Source: Parvimonas micra
GTDB lineage: Bacteria > Bacillota > Clostridia > Tissierellales > Peptoniphilaceae
NCBI RefSeq assembly: GCF_021300775.1
Contig: NZ_JAJTJP010000001.1
Span: 62,001-126,000 of the forward strand
Direction of reading: 5' to 3'
Length of the DNA stretch: 64,000 nt
The notes below the pieces were generated by a model. It saw nothing but the letters and a program-made list of their open reading frames with translations, did no database searches and was not told where the DNA came from. Of this stretch, positions 44,088-51,745 are shown in pieces. The stretch's first letter is position 1; every line of letters starts with the position of its first letter. The position numbers and the translations under genes are program-made.

Positions 44088-44170
44088 GAGATAAGAATTT
44101 TTTAGAGGTCAATTCTTCTCACATAATTGAATGCAAATAAAAAAGCAAGGTTGGCAGACCTTGCTTTTTA
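44088..44170 (+). ncRNA. Candidate type I antitoxin RNA (RNA II-like)
   Basis: This short RNA of about 80 bases runs from the promoter at 44054-44081 to the shared terminator. It has a 5' hairpin AAGAATT...AATTCTT whose loop displays TAGAGGTC. The sequence TAGAGGTCAAT (44103-44113) is the exact complement of the toxin mRNA around its TTG start codon, and the 3' terminator arm is complementary to the toxin mRNA 3' end. This is the organisation of the antitoxin of par/Fst loci. Confidence 0.72.
44139..44170. terminator. Shared bidirectional terminator of toxin and antitoxin
   Basis: AAGCAAGGT and ACCTTGCTT pair perfectly around TGGCAG. A-tracts on the left and T-tracts on the right allow termination of both convergent RNAs. 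Confidence 0.92.
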
Positions 44171-44176
44171 TGTTGA

Positions 44177-44251
44177 TTATTCAAATTTTTTTAGCAATTT
44201 TAGTAACGCAATCAACAACGTTAATAAAATTATAGCTTCAATAGAGGTCAA
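44177..44251 (-). CDS. Putative holin-like/Fst-like type I toxin, 24 residues
   Basis: The peptide starts at TTG 44251 and reads MTSIEAIILLTLLIALLKLL then KKFE. It has a short polar start, one membrane helix and a basic-acidic tail. The start MTSIEA resembles the MTTFEAL-type start of putative holin-like toxins of Firmicutes. A perfect AAGGAGGTG site lies 8 bases upstream. A GTG three codons earlier overlaps that site and is less likely. The mRNA has its own promoter (44286-44314), a short leader and the shared terminator. Peptides of this type insert in the membrane. Toxicity itself is inferred from the layout. Confidence 0.75.
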   Translation of the reverse strand: MTSIEAIILLTLLIALLKLLKKFE

Positions 44252-44285
44252 TAGCTTCACCTCCTTACATATAGAATGCAAAATA

Positions 44286-44314
44286 ATTATATACTAATAT
44301 AAAATTTTAGTAAA
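44286..44314 (-). promoter_or_regulatory. Promoter of the toxin mRNA
   Basis: Minus strand: TTTACT, a 17-base spacer and a perfect TATAAT, giving a start near 44279 and a leader of about 28 bases. Confidence 0.75.
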
Positions 44315-44417
44315 CTGTATCTAACTAAATAGATGTAGGTATTAATTTTCAAGTTTTTATAGCAAGTTTTATAGCTTGTTTTTTTATTGTATAAACAATA
44401 TGCTAATGGTTGAAATA

Positions 44418-44446
44418 TTGACAAAAATCATTTATAGTTTTATAAT
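44418..44446 (+). promoter_or_regulatory. Near-consensus promoter at the right edge of the asp island
   Basis: TTGACA, a 17-base spacer and TATAAT, both perfect. It resembles the promoter at 39958-39986 including flanking ATATTGACAAAAA and TTTTATAATTTAATT. It drives the small membrane gene at 44516. Confidence 0.88.
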
Positions 44447-44515
44447 TTAATTGTGTTATTATATTAAAATTGATTTAATTTACACAATGAGAATATAATA
44501 ATAGGAGGTAACATC

Positions 44516-44764
44516 GTGAGAGCGTTAAGTAGATTAATTTCAAGAACAATTACAAATAGTATAGAAAATAGCAAATATAGAGATCATATTTGGTTTGCTT
44601 TTTCTATTGCTGTGTCTTTAGTGCTTATTTATACAATTTATTATAATTTTACTAATGGTAAAATGGATACTACTAAGATTATAGGTGTTGTACTTTGTAG
44701 TATAATTTTACTTTTAATGATAATGTCTGCAATTGTATTTTTTAAAAAGATTAGAGAAAAATAG
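44516..44764 (+). CDS. Unknown small membrane protein
   Basis: The 82-residue protein has a basic N-terminus (MRALSRLISRTITNS) and two membrane spans (about 26-45 and 54-77). No family is recognised. It starts with GTG after a perfect AGGAGGTAAC site, and it has one of the strongest promoters in the window, so it is likely well expressed. It lies between the toxin-antitoxin locus and rbgA. Confidence 0.7.
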   Translation: MRALSRLISRTITNSIENSKYRDHIWFAFSIAVSLVLIYTIYYNFTNGKMDTTKIIGVVLCSIILLLMIMSAIVFFKKIREK

Positions 44765-44877
44765 TTTACGCTATAGATGTAATCAAAATTTAAGGAGGGA
44801 GATAGAATTCTTACCTCCTTACTTGTATATTTTAATATTAGTTAAAGCAATTGCTTTATTTATGATATGGAGGAAAT

Positions 44878-45759
44878 ATGAATATAAACTGGTATCCTGG
44901 TCATATGAAAAAGACTATGGATAATATAAGAGCGTCATTAAAATTGGTTGATATTGTTGGAGAGATTATAGATGCAAGAATTCCAATAAGTAGTAAAAAT
45001 CCAGTTATTGATGATGTTTTAAAGGATAAGCCTAGAATAATGATTTTAAACAAATCTGATATGGCAGATGAAAACGAAACTAAAAAATGGCTTAGTTATT
45101 ATAGAAAACAAGGGTATGGTGCAGTTGTTGTAGATGCTCTTCATTCAAAGGGATTAGATAAGATTTATTCTGTTGCAAAGGAAATGTTAGCTGACAAGTT
45201 TAAAAAACTTGAGGAAAAAAATCTTTCAGCTAAGACTATTAGAATGATGATTGTAGGAATACCAAATGTTGGAAAATCTACATTTATAAATTCAATTTCT
45301 AAGAGAAAGAGTGCTAAAATAGGCGACAGACCTGGTGTTACTAAACAAGTTCAATGGATTAAGACAAAGAACGATTTAGAACTTTTAGACACTCCTGGTG
45401 TTCTTTGGCCAAAGTTTGAAGATGAGAGAATCGGTTTACATTTAGCTTTTACTGGTGCAATTAAGGATGAGATTATGGATATTGAAAATTTAGCTTTTCG
45501 TTTTATTGATGAGTTAAATAAAAAAGATGTAAATATTTTAAAAAATAGATATAATTTATCTGAAGACTCTTATGAAGAAACTATATTTTTAATGGATGAG
45601 ATAGGAAGAAATAGAGGAGCAATTTTAAAGAAAAATGAAATAGATTATTTTAAGGTTGCAAATTTAGTTTTTGATGATTTTAGAAAAGTTAAACTTGGAA
45701 GAATAACTTTAGAAACTGTAGAAGATATTGAAAAGTTTGAGGAAGATAATGGAAATTAG
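44878..45759 (+). CDS. rbgA: Ribosome biogenesis GTPase RbgA (YlqF)
   Basis: RbgA is a circularly permuted GTPase needed for late 50S assembly. The 293-residue protein begins with the conserved NINWYPGHMKKTM. The permuted order is visible: G4 (ILNKSDMAD, about residue 60) comes before G1 (VGIPNVGKSTFIN, about 127) and G3 (LLDTPGVLWPK). The C-terminal RNA-binding helical domain follows. RNase HII follows with an 11-base overlap, the usual pairing rbgA-rnhB in Firmicutes. AGGAGG-like TGGAGGAA precedes the ATG. Confidence 0.96.
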   Translation: MNINWYPGHMKKTMDNIRASLKLVDIVGEIIDARIPISSKNPVIDDVLKDKPRIMILNKSDMADENETKKWLSYYRKQGYGAVVVDALHSKGLDKIYSVAKEMLADKFKKLEEKNLSAKTIRMMIVGIPNVGKSTFINSISKRKSAKIGDRPGVTKQVQWIKTKNDLELLDTPGVLWPKFEDERIGLHLAFTGAIKDEIMDIENLAFRFIDELNKKDVNILKNRYNLSEDSYEETIFLMDEIGRNRGAILKKNEIDYFKVANLVFDDFRKVKLGRITLETVEDIEKFEEDNGN

Positions 45760-46381
45760 AGAAGAACTTGAGAATATTTACAAAAACTACAATTTAATCA
45801 TCGGAGTTGATGAAGTTGGTAGAGGCTGTCTTGCTGGTCCTGTTGTTTCTTGTGCAATTATTATGAAAAAAGATAGTAAGATTGATGGTGTAACAGACAG
45901 TAAGAAACTTTCTAAGAAAAAGAGAGTTGCACTTAATGATAAGATTTTAGAAGAATGTGTTGGCTATGGGATTGGAATTGTAGATAATGTAAAAATTGAT
46001 GAGATTAATATAAAACAAGCTAGTAGACTTGCTATGAAGATTGCAATTTCAAATATTAAAGATTCTTCTGGAAATAAGGTTTCAGGAGATTTCCTTATAA
46101 CTGATGCAGAAAAAGTTGATGTTGATATTCCACAGTTAAATTTAATTCATGGTGATGAGCTTTCTTATGTTGTTTCTTGTGCTTCGATAATTGCAAAAGA
46201 ATATAGAGATAATATGTTTGTGGAATATGAGGAAAAATATCCAAACTACAATTTTATTAAAAATATTGGGTATGGTACAAAAGATCACTATAAAGGTATT
46301 GATGAGTTTGGTGTTACACCAATTCATAGAGTAACTTTCTTAAAGAAATATTTTGAAAAGAAAAAAGAAAATGAAAGCTAA
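45749..46381 (+). CDS. rnhB: Ribonuclease HII
   Basis: RNase HII removes RNA from RNA-DNA hybrids and single ribonucleotides. The active-site Asp-Glu pair is in IIGVDEVGRGCLAGP. The next Asp is in LITDAEKVDV, and the last Asp position corresponds to GTKDHYKGI. I chose ATG 45749 because GAGG at 45739-45742 is well spaced and the protein then has 210 residues, close to the family. The next gene overlaps its 3' end by 11 bases. Confidence 0.95.
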   Translation: MEIREELENIYKNYNLIIGVDEVGRGCLAGPVVSCAIIMKKDSKIDGVTDSKKLSKKKRVALNDKILEECVGYGIGIVDNVKIDEINIKQASRLAMKIAISNIKDSSGNKVSGDFLITDAEKVDVDIPQLNLIHGDELSYVVSCASIIAKEYRDNMFVEYEEKYPNYNFIKNIGYGTKDHYKGIDEFGVTPIHRVTFLKKYFEKKKENES

Positions 46382-46715
46382 AGATATTGGAAATTATGGG
46401 GAAGATATGGCTGTAAAATTTCTTTTAGAAAAAGGATATGAAATTATTGAAAGAAATTTTTTAAAGCCTTTTGGAGAAATAGATATTATTGCAAAAGATA
46501 AGGATTTTCTAGTTTTTATTGAGGTTAAAGCTAGAAAAAATGTAAATTTTGGTTTCCCTAGAGAATTTGTAAATAGAAGTAAGATAAAAAAGATACAAGA
46601 TGTAGCACAGATATATATGTTAGAAAAAAATTTGTTTGGTTCAAAAATTCGTTTTGACGTTATAGAAATAATTTTTGATGAACATAAAATTACACATATA
46701 GAGAATGCTTTTTAG
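46371..46715 (+). CDS. YraN/UPF0102 family endonuclease-fold protein
   Basis: The 114-residue protein matches UPF0102 (YraN), a small PD-(D/E)xK-like fold: KDIGNYGEDMAVKFLLEKGY, RNFLKPFGEIDIIAKD and LVFIEVKARKNVNFG, with the acidic residues and Lys of the nuclease pattern (EIDII, EVK). It has the usual place after rnhB. ATG 46371 was chosen; a TTG at 46353 is possible but is not needed. The in vivo substrate is not established. Confidence 0.9.
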   Translation: MKAKDIGNYGEDMAVKFLLEKGYEIIERNFLKPFGEIDIIAKDKDFLVFIEVKARKNVNFGFPREFVNRSKIKKIQDVAQIYMLEKNLFGSKIRFDVIEIIFDEHKITHIENAF

Positions 46716-46723
46716 GAGGTTTT

Positions 46724-47215
46724 ATGTTTACTGCTTATGTAATTACTGTATCCGACAAGGGATCAGTTGGAGAGAGAATAGACACTTCTGGTGAAGTAAT
46801 CGTTGATATTTTAAAAGAAAATAATTATGAAGTTATTGATAAAATTATAATTCCGGATGATCAAGCTACGATTGAGGAAAAACTAAAATATGCTAGCGAT
46901 GTTTTAGGAGCTAATTTAATTTTGACAACGGGTGGAACTGGTTTTAGTAAAAGAGATGTTACACCTGAAGCCACTTTAAATATTGCTACAAAAAATGCCT
47001 TTGGTATTTGTGATTCTATAAGACAATATAGTTTAACAATTACTAAGAGAGCAATGCTTTCAAGAGCTATTTCAGTTATAAGAAATGATAGCTTGATTGT
47101 AAATCTACCGGGTAGTCCTAAGGCTGTTAAAGAATCTTTAGAGTATATTATAGATTCTGTAGAACATGGACTTCAAATACTTTTAGGAACAGCATCAGAA
47201 TGTGCTAGAAAGTAG
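46724..47215 (+). CDS. mogA: MogA/MoaB-family protein
   Basis: Proteins of this family bind molybdopterin and adenylylate it during molybdenum cofactor synthesis. The 163-residue protein shows AYVITVSDKGSVGERIDTSG, LILTTGGTGFSKRDVTPEA and LIVNLPGSPKAVKESLEYI. The strong TTGGTG-like core and the MogA-type length are clear. No other Mo-cofactor gene is in the window; in amino-acid fermenters the rest of the pathway may be elsewhere or absent. The AGGAGG site is perfect. The gene is oddly placed between yraN and comM. Confidence 0.9.
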   Translation: MFTAYVITVSDKGSVGERIDTSGEVIVDILKENNYEVIDKIIIPDDQATIEEKLKYASDVLGANLILTTGGTGFSKRDVTPEATLNIATKNAFGICDSIRQYSLTITKRAMLSRAISVIRNDSLIVNLPGSPKAVKESLEYIIDSVEHGLQILLGTASECARK

Positions 47216-47222
47216 GTAAAAA

Positions 47223-48749
47223 ATGTATTCAAAGACTAAGACTTGTGTGTTAAATGGATTGAATGGTTACGATATTGATGTTGAGGCCGATTTAGCAACT
47301 GGACTTCAGGCCTTTAATATCGTTGGGCTTCCTGATTTGTCTGTAAAGGAATCAAAAGAAAGAGTCAAATCAGCAATTTCAAACAGTGGATATTCTATTC
47401 CACCAGGAAGAGTAACAATAAATTTAGCTCCGGCAAATTTGAGAAAAGATGGTTCTCAAATAGATTTAGCTATTGCAGTTAGTATGTTACTTGCTATTGG
47501 TGTGATTGAATATTTACCTGATGAAAAGACTGTTTTTTTAGGTGAGCTTTCACTTGACGGTAGAGTTATAACTTTTGATGGGGCTTTACCTATGATTATT
47601 TCTCTAAAAGAACTTGGTTTTAAGAAATTCTATATTCCTTTTGCGATAAAAAATGAAGTAAATATTGTGCAAGGAATAGAAATTTATCCTATTTCGCATT
47701 TAAAAGAATTAGTCGATTGTTTAAATGGAGTTATTGAAATAAAAAAAGAAGAAATAGTAAAAGTAAATTTAGATGAAGAGATTAAATATGATATAGATTT
47801 TTCAGATATTAAAGGTCAGGAAAATTTAAAGAGAGCTATGGAAATTTCTGCAGCTGGCGGACATAATCTATTGATGGTTGGGCCTCCGGGAAGTGGAAAA
47901 ACTATGATAGCAAAGAGATTACCAACAATTTTGCCTAAATTAACTTTTGAAGAATGTATTGAATGTACTAAGATTTATTCGATAGCAGGAAAACTTAAGA
48001 ATAATAAATTGGTTACACAAAGACCTTTTAGATCTCCACATCATACGAGTAGTCCTATTTCTCTAGTAGGAGGAGGTAAGATTCCAAAACCTGGAGAGGT
48101 TTCACTTGCTCATAATGGAGTTTTGTTCTTGGATGAATTCCCAGAGTTTTCAAAACAAGCTATTGAAGTTTTAAGACAGCCAATGGAAGATGGGAAAGTT
48201 ACTATTTCAAGAGCTAATTCTTCAATTACATATTATTCAAACTTTGTGACTGTTTGTGCGTTGAATCCTTGTCCTTGTGGAAATTATGGATTCCAAACTG
48301 AAAAATGTACTTGTTCACAGTTGCAAATTCAAAGATATTTAAGTAAAATTTCAGGACCAATACTTGATAGAATTGATATTCAGGTTGAAGTTGAACCTGT
48401 AAAATTTGATGATTTATCTTCAAAAGAAGTTTTAGAGACTTCTTTTGAAATTAGAAAAAGAGTTGAAAAAGCTAGAAAAATTCAACTTGAAAGATATAAA
48501 AACGAAAAAATATATAATAATGCAAATCTTTCAGCAAGACAGATAAAGAAGTATATTATTTTGGATGAAAAACTTGAGAAAATTATAGAATTTGCTTTTA
48601 AAAAGTTTAAGTTTTCAGCAAGATCTTTTAATAAAATTTTGAAGTTAACAAGAACAATTGCAGACTTGGACGGAAGTGAAGAAATCAAGGAAGAACATCT
48701 GTTAGAAGCTATCAGATATAGAAGTTTAAGTAATAAATATTGGGGTTAG
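47223..48749 (+). CDS. comM: YifB/ComM-family Mg-chelatase-like AAA+ ATPase
   Basis: ComM is a hexameric helicase that helps integrate DNA during transformation. The 508-residue protein has the N-terminal ChlI-like domain (VEADLATGLQAFNIVGLPDL), a Walker A (LLMVGPPGSGKTMIAKRL), Walker B (NGVLFLDEFPEFS), the FRSPHHTSSPISLVGGG insert, and a Cys cluster ALNPCPCGNYG...CTCS. The 3' end is repeated before dprA (see the repeat entry). dprA lies 750 bases downstream because a gene was inserted between them. Confidence 0.95.
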   Translation: MYSKTKTCVLNGLNGYDIDVEADLATGLQAFNIVGLPDLSVKESKERVKSAISNSGYSIPPGRVTINLAPANLRKDGSQIDLAIAVSMLLAIGVIEYLPDEKTVFLGELSLDGRVITFDGALPMIISLKELGFKKFYIPFAIKNEVNIVQGIEIYPISHLKELVDCLNGVIEIKKEEIVKVNLDEEIKYDIDFSDIKGQENLKRAMEISAAGGHNLLMVGPPGSGKTMIAKRLPTILPKLTFEECIECTKIYSIAGKLKNNKLVTQRPFRSPHHTSSPISLVGGGKIPKPGEVSLAHNGVLFLDEFPEFSKQAIEVLRQPMEDGKVTISRANSSITYYSNFVTVCALNPCPCGNYGFQTEKCTCSQLQIQRYLSKISGPILDRIDIQVEVEPVKFDDLSSKEVLETSFEIRKRVEKARKIQLERYKNEKIYNNANLSARQIKKYIILDEKLEKIIEFAFKKFKFSARSFNKILKLTRTIADLDGSEEIKEEHLLEAIRYRSLSNKYWG

Positions 48750-49500
48750 TTTTTATTAATTAAGAATTTGATGTATTTAAATAATCATAATATAGAATCT
48801 AATATTTAGAATTTGCATTATTATAAATAAAGATTAAGAGTTCAAAAAAATTTAGAAATAAACGGGAGATTATTTATGTCATTTTTAGAATACCATAAGG
48901 AAGAGAAATTAGAATTTAACCATAAGAAATCATGTGGGTTATGGTTAATCGTAGTTGGTTTAGTTATTGCATTGGCTACTTTAATAGGAGGAAAACAAAT
49001 AATAAACATGCAAGTATTTAGTTTTGGATATATTATTAGTTTTCTTTCAATTAATATGAATAAAAAGCTTATTAATAAATTATCAACTGGAAATTCAACT
49101 AAATTTCAAAATAAAGTTTCTTTATATTCAGTAATTTTATTATTCATATTGATGTTTTTATTAGGGGGACCATTTTTCGCAACAGAAAATTGGAGATTAA
49201 TTTGGTTGGGTGCATTGATGGCTACTGCAATACATTTTATTCCATTTTATTTTGTTCACGGTAAATCAATGATTTTATTAGGAATAGTTTGTAGTATAAA
49301 TATTGCAATAGGATATATTTATTCTGATATGTCTTTGTCAATTATTGCATATATTGATGCTTTAATTAAATTGTTATTTGGATTATATCTTTTCTTTTTA
49401 TCAAAACCAACAAAAAGATAAAATCCTATTTATTGAATTAAATAATTTATGAAGTATTTAAGTTATATAGAAGTTTAAGTAATAAATATTGGAGTTAGTT
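48716..49500 (+). repeat. 36-bp direct repeats flanking an inserted gene
   Basis: ATATAGAAGTTTAAGTAATA and the following 16 bases at 48716-48751 recur at 49465-49500 with one mismatch. The first copy is the end of comM (last codons plus stop); the second sits directly before the dprA ATG. The 36-bp copies bound a segment of about 750 bp. Confidence 0.92.
48876..49421 (+). CDS. Membrane protein inserted between comM and dprA
   Basis: The 181-residue protein has about six spans (near residues 22-40, 43-57, 80-100, 105-125, 130-148 and 150-175) and a His-containing segment AIHFIPFYFVHGKSM. I recognise it only loosely as one of the small Firmicutes membrane families (DUF6609-like). Its ribosome-binding site is CGGGAGA. 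It breaks the comM-dprA pair and lies between 36-bp direct repeats, which suggests a later insertion. The function is unknown. Confidence 0.72.
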   Translation: MSFLEYHKEEKLEFNHKKSCGLWLIVVGLVIALATLIGGKQIINMQVFSFGYIISFLSINMNKKLINKLSTGNSTKFQNKVSLYSVILLFILMFLLGGPFFATENWRLIWLGALMATAIHFIPFYFVHGKSMILLGIVCSINIAIGYIYSDMSLSIIAYIDALIKLLFGLYLFFLSKPTKR

Positions 49501-50595
49501 ATGAGAAATGAAGATGCTTTGTTATTTTTAAGTTATTTGAATTTTGATTATAAAATCAAAGATGAATTATTAAATCATTTTACATTGGAACATATTGAAG
49601 ATATTTTTGAAATGTCAGAAGAATATTTTAAAGAGAATAAACTTTTAACTAAGAATAATATTGATAAATTAGTTGAGGAAAGAAAAAAATTTAATTCAGA
49701 TGCTTATAGAGAGTTTTTAGAAAAAAAGAAAGTTAAGTTTGTAAGTGTCCTTAGTGAAAATTATCCTGTTAATTTAAAGGATATTGAATATATTCCACAA
49801 GTTATTTACTATAAAGGGGAAATTTTACCAGAGGATGAATTTGCACTGTCAATTGTAGGTTCTAGAAAATGTACTAATTATGGAGCTTGGGCAACAGAAT
49901 ATTTTGCAAGGTCAATTTCTGAACTTGGAATAAGAATAGTTTCTGGAATGGCTTTAGGTATTGATTCTATTTCACATAGAGCTGCTTTGAAATCAGGTGG
50001 AAGAACTATTGCTGTTTTAGGTTGTGGTGTTGATATGGCATATCCAAAGACTAATTATAGGCTTTATGAAGAAATTATAGAAAATGGTGCTGTTATGAGT
50101 GAGTTTCCAGTTGGAATGCCACCATTAGCACATAATTTTCCTGTTAGAAATAGAATTATTTCTGGACTGTCAAAAGCATTGTTAGTAATTGAAGCACAAG
50201 ATCGTTCTGGTACACTAATAACTTCAAGATTTGCAAATGAACAGTCAAAAGAAATTTTTGCACTTCCTGGAAATATTAACAGTCTATATAGTAAAGGAAC
50301 AAATAAATTGATAAAAGATGGAGCTTTAATAGCAACAGATTATCAAGATATAATAGATGGAGTTATTGATTTTTCAGAATTTATTTTAAACAAAAATAAG
50401 GAAGAAAAAGATTTAAACATTTTAGATGCAAAGGAACTTTTGATTTATAATTTAATAAATGAAGAACCAAAATCTCAAAATAAAATTTCAACAATAACTG
50501 GTTTTTCAATTATAGAAACAAATACAATTTTAACTTCATTAGAGCTTAAAGGCTTTATAAAAGAACTTAATGGGGGAATATTTGTAGTTGATTAA
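49501..50595 (+). CDS. dprA: DNA processing protein DprA
   Basis: DprA loads RecA on incoming single-stranded DNA during transformation. The 364-residue protein has an N-terminal SAM-like part, then the Rossmann fold: LSIVGSRKCTNYG, RIVSGMALGIDSISHRAAL, AVLGCGVDMAYPKTN and FPVRNRIISGLSKALLVIEA. A C-terminal winged-helix part (NLINEEPKSQNKIST) follows. ATG 49501 was chosen; TTG 49489 lies inside the repeat and overlaps the GGAG site. Together with comM it indicates at least ancestral competence. Confidence 0.95.
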   Translation: MRNEDALLFLSYLNFDYKIKDELLNHFTLEHIEDIFEMSEEYFKENKLLTKNNIDKLVEERKKFNSDAYREFLEKKKVKFVSVLSENYPVNLKDIEYIPQVIYYKGEILPEDEFALSIVGSRKCTNYGAWATEYFARSISELGIRIVSGMALGIDSISHRAALKSGGRTIAVLGCGVDMAYPKTNYRLYEEIIENGAVMSEFPVGMPPLAHNFPVRNRIISGLSKALLVIEAQDRSGTLITSRFANEQSKEIFALPGNINSLYSKGTNKLIKDGALIATDYQDIIDGVIDFSEFILNKNKEEKDLNILDAKELLIYNLINEEPKSQNKISTITGFSIIETNTILTSLELKGFIKELNGGIFVVD

Positions 50596-50598
50596 TAT

Positions 50599-50625
50599 AA
50601 GAGATGGAATACATCTCTTTTTTTA
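50599..50625 (+). terminator. Intrinsic terminator after dprA
   Basis: AAGAGATG and CATCTCTT pair around GAATA and run into seven T residues. Confidence 0.88.
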
Positions 50626-50642
50626 TAAAAAATGGAGGATTT

Positions 50643-51737
50643 ATGATTAAAATAATATTTTTAATTTTACCTTTTCTTATTATGCTTTTACCTAATAGAG
50701 ATTATGATTTGATGTCAAAGGAAGATACATTGGCATTTAAAGGTATTTTTTCTATAGTAGTAATTTTACATCATGTATCTCAAATAGAGAATACTATACC
50801 TTATATACATCATTTTGCAAATTTTGGTATGTATGCAGTTAGTTTCTTTTTCTTTATTTCAGCTTATGGAATGACAAAACAAGTAAAGCTTAATAGAGAA
50901 AAATATTTGAAAGGATTTTTTAAAAAGAGATTTTTAAAATTACTTTTACCAATATTTGTAGTTACAGTCTTGCATATTGTTGTAAATATATTTGTTTTCA
51001 AAAGTGAATATACATTAAACTCTATTATTAATATATATAAAAATGGATCTTCTTTAATAAATAATGGATGGTATTTAAATTCAATTTTAGTTATTTATTT
51101 GATATTTTATCTTAGCTTTAAAATAACTAAAAATCAAAATCTATCATATATTATTTTTACCATTTTGACAATTAGTTATATACTAGTTTTGAAAAATATC
51201 GGTTTTGGAATTTGGTGGTATAACAGTATGATAGGTATGATATTTGGAATGTATTTTGAAATATTTGAAGGAAAAATTAAAAAAATATTAAATACTCATA
51301 TTTATAAACTACTATTGATTTTATCTGTATGGACTTTTTATTTTTGGAATAATAAGGAGGCTGATTTAGTAAGCTTCTTTTCAAGTTTTGGAATATACTC
51401 AAATTATCCTATAGTACAAAATTTAATATGTTTTAATTTTATAGTCATGGTAATTCTAATTTCAAAGAAAATTAATTTTAGAGGATTTGTTATTAATAAA
51501 GAAAGTATGAAGTTATATTCTAAATTTGTTTTGATTAGGAATGAAGTACTATCATTTCTAGGTAAAATTTCTTTTGAAATGTATATGATTCATGGCCTTA
51601 TTATGAGTTTGTTATCAATATATCTAAAAGCAAATATTGTTTATTTACTAACTTTATTTGGTTTAACAATTTTACTTTCATATATTCTAAATATATTTTT
51701 CAATAAATTATATATAATTTTAAAATTGAATAAATAG
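50643..51737 (+). CDS. Acyltransferase-3-like membrane protein
   Basis: The 364-residue protein has about ten spans. It fits the acyltransferase-3 family (OatA/WecH-like) with the early His in AFKGIFSIVVILHHVSQIEN, the FFFISAYGMTK segment, and KRFLKLLLPIF. Such proteins O-acetylate cell-surface polysaccharides or other molecules. The C-terminal extracytoplasmic SGNH domain of OatA is missing. ATG 50643 follows TGGAGG at the right distance; a longer reading would start inside the terminator. The substrate is unknown. Confidence 0.83.
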   Translation: MIKIIFLILPFLIMLLPNRDYDLMSKEDTLAFKGIFSIVVILHHVSQIENTIPYIHHFANFGMYAVSFFFFISAYGMTKQVKLNREKYLKGFFKKRFLKLLLPIFVVTVLHIVVNIFVFKSEYTLNSIINIYKNGSSLINNGWYLNSILVIYLIFYLSFKITKNQNLSYIIFTILTISYILVLKNIGFGIWWYNSMIGMIFGMYFEIFEGKIKKILNTHIYKLLLILSVWTFYFWNNKEADLVSFFSSFGIYSNYPIVQNLICFNFIVMVILISKKINFRGFVINKESMKLYSKFVLIRNEVLSFLGKISFEMYMIHGLIMSLLSIYLKANIVYLLTLFGLTILLSYILNIFFNKLYIILKLNK

Positions 51738-51745
51738 GAGATATT

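Larger units (their letters stand above)
44103..44252. repeat. Direct repeats of the toxin-antitoxin locus
   Basis: TAGAGGTCAAT occurs at 44103-44113 and again at 44242-44252 in the same orientation. The first copy is in the antitoxin RNA; the second, read on the minus strand, covers the start codon region of the toxin mRNA. They correspond to the DRa/DRb repeats of par loci. Confidence 0.9.

Noticed and set aside
44361-44385. Weak hairpin AGCAAG/CTTGTT with T-run
   Set aside because: It may be a weak terminator, but no upstream plus-strand gene needs it and the stem is short; not listed as a feature.
44733-44924. 63-codon open frame between the small membrane gene and rbgA
   Set aside because: It overlaps both neighbours in another frame, has no ribosome-binding site, and its product shows no sensible composition.
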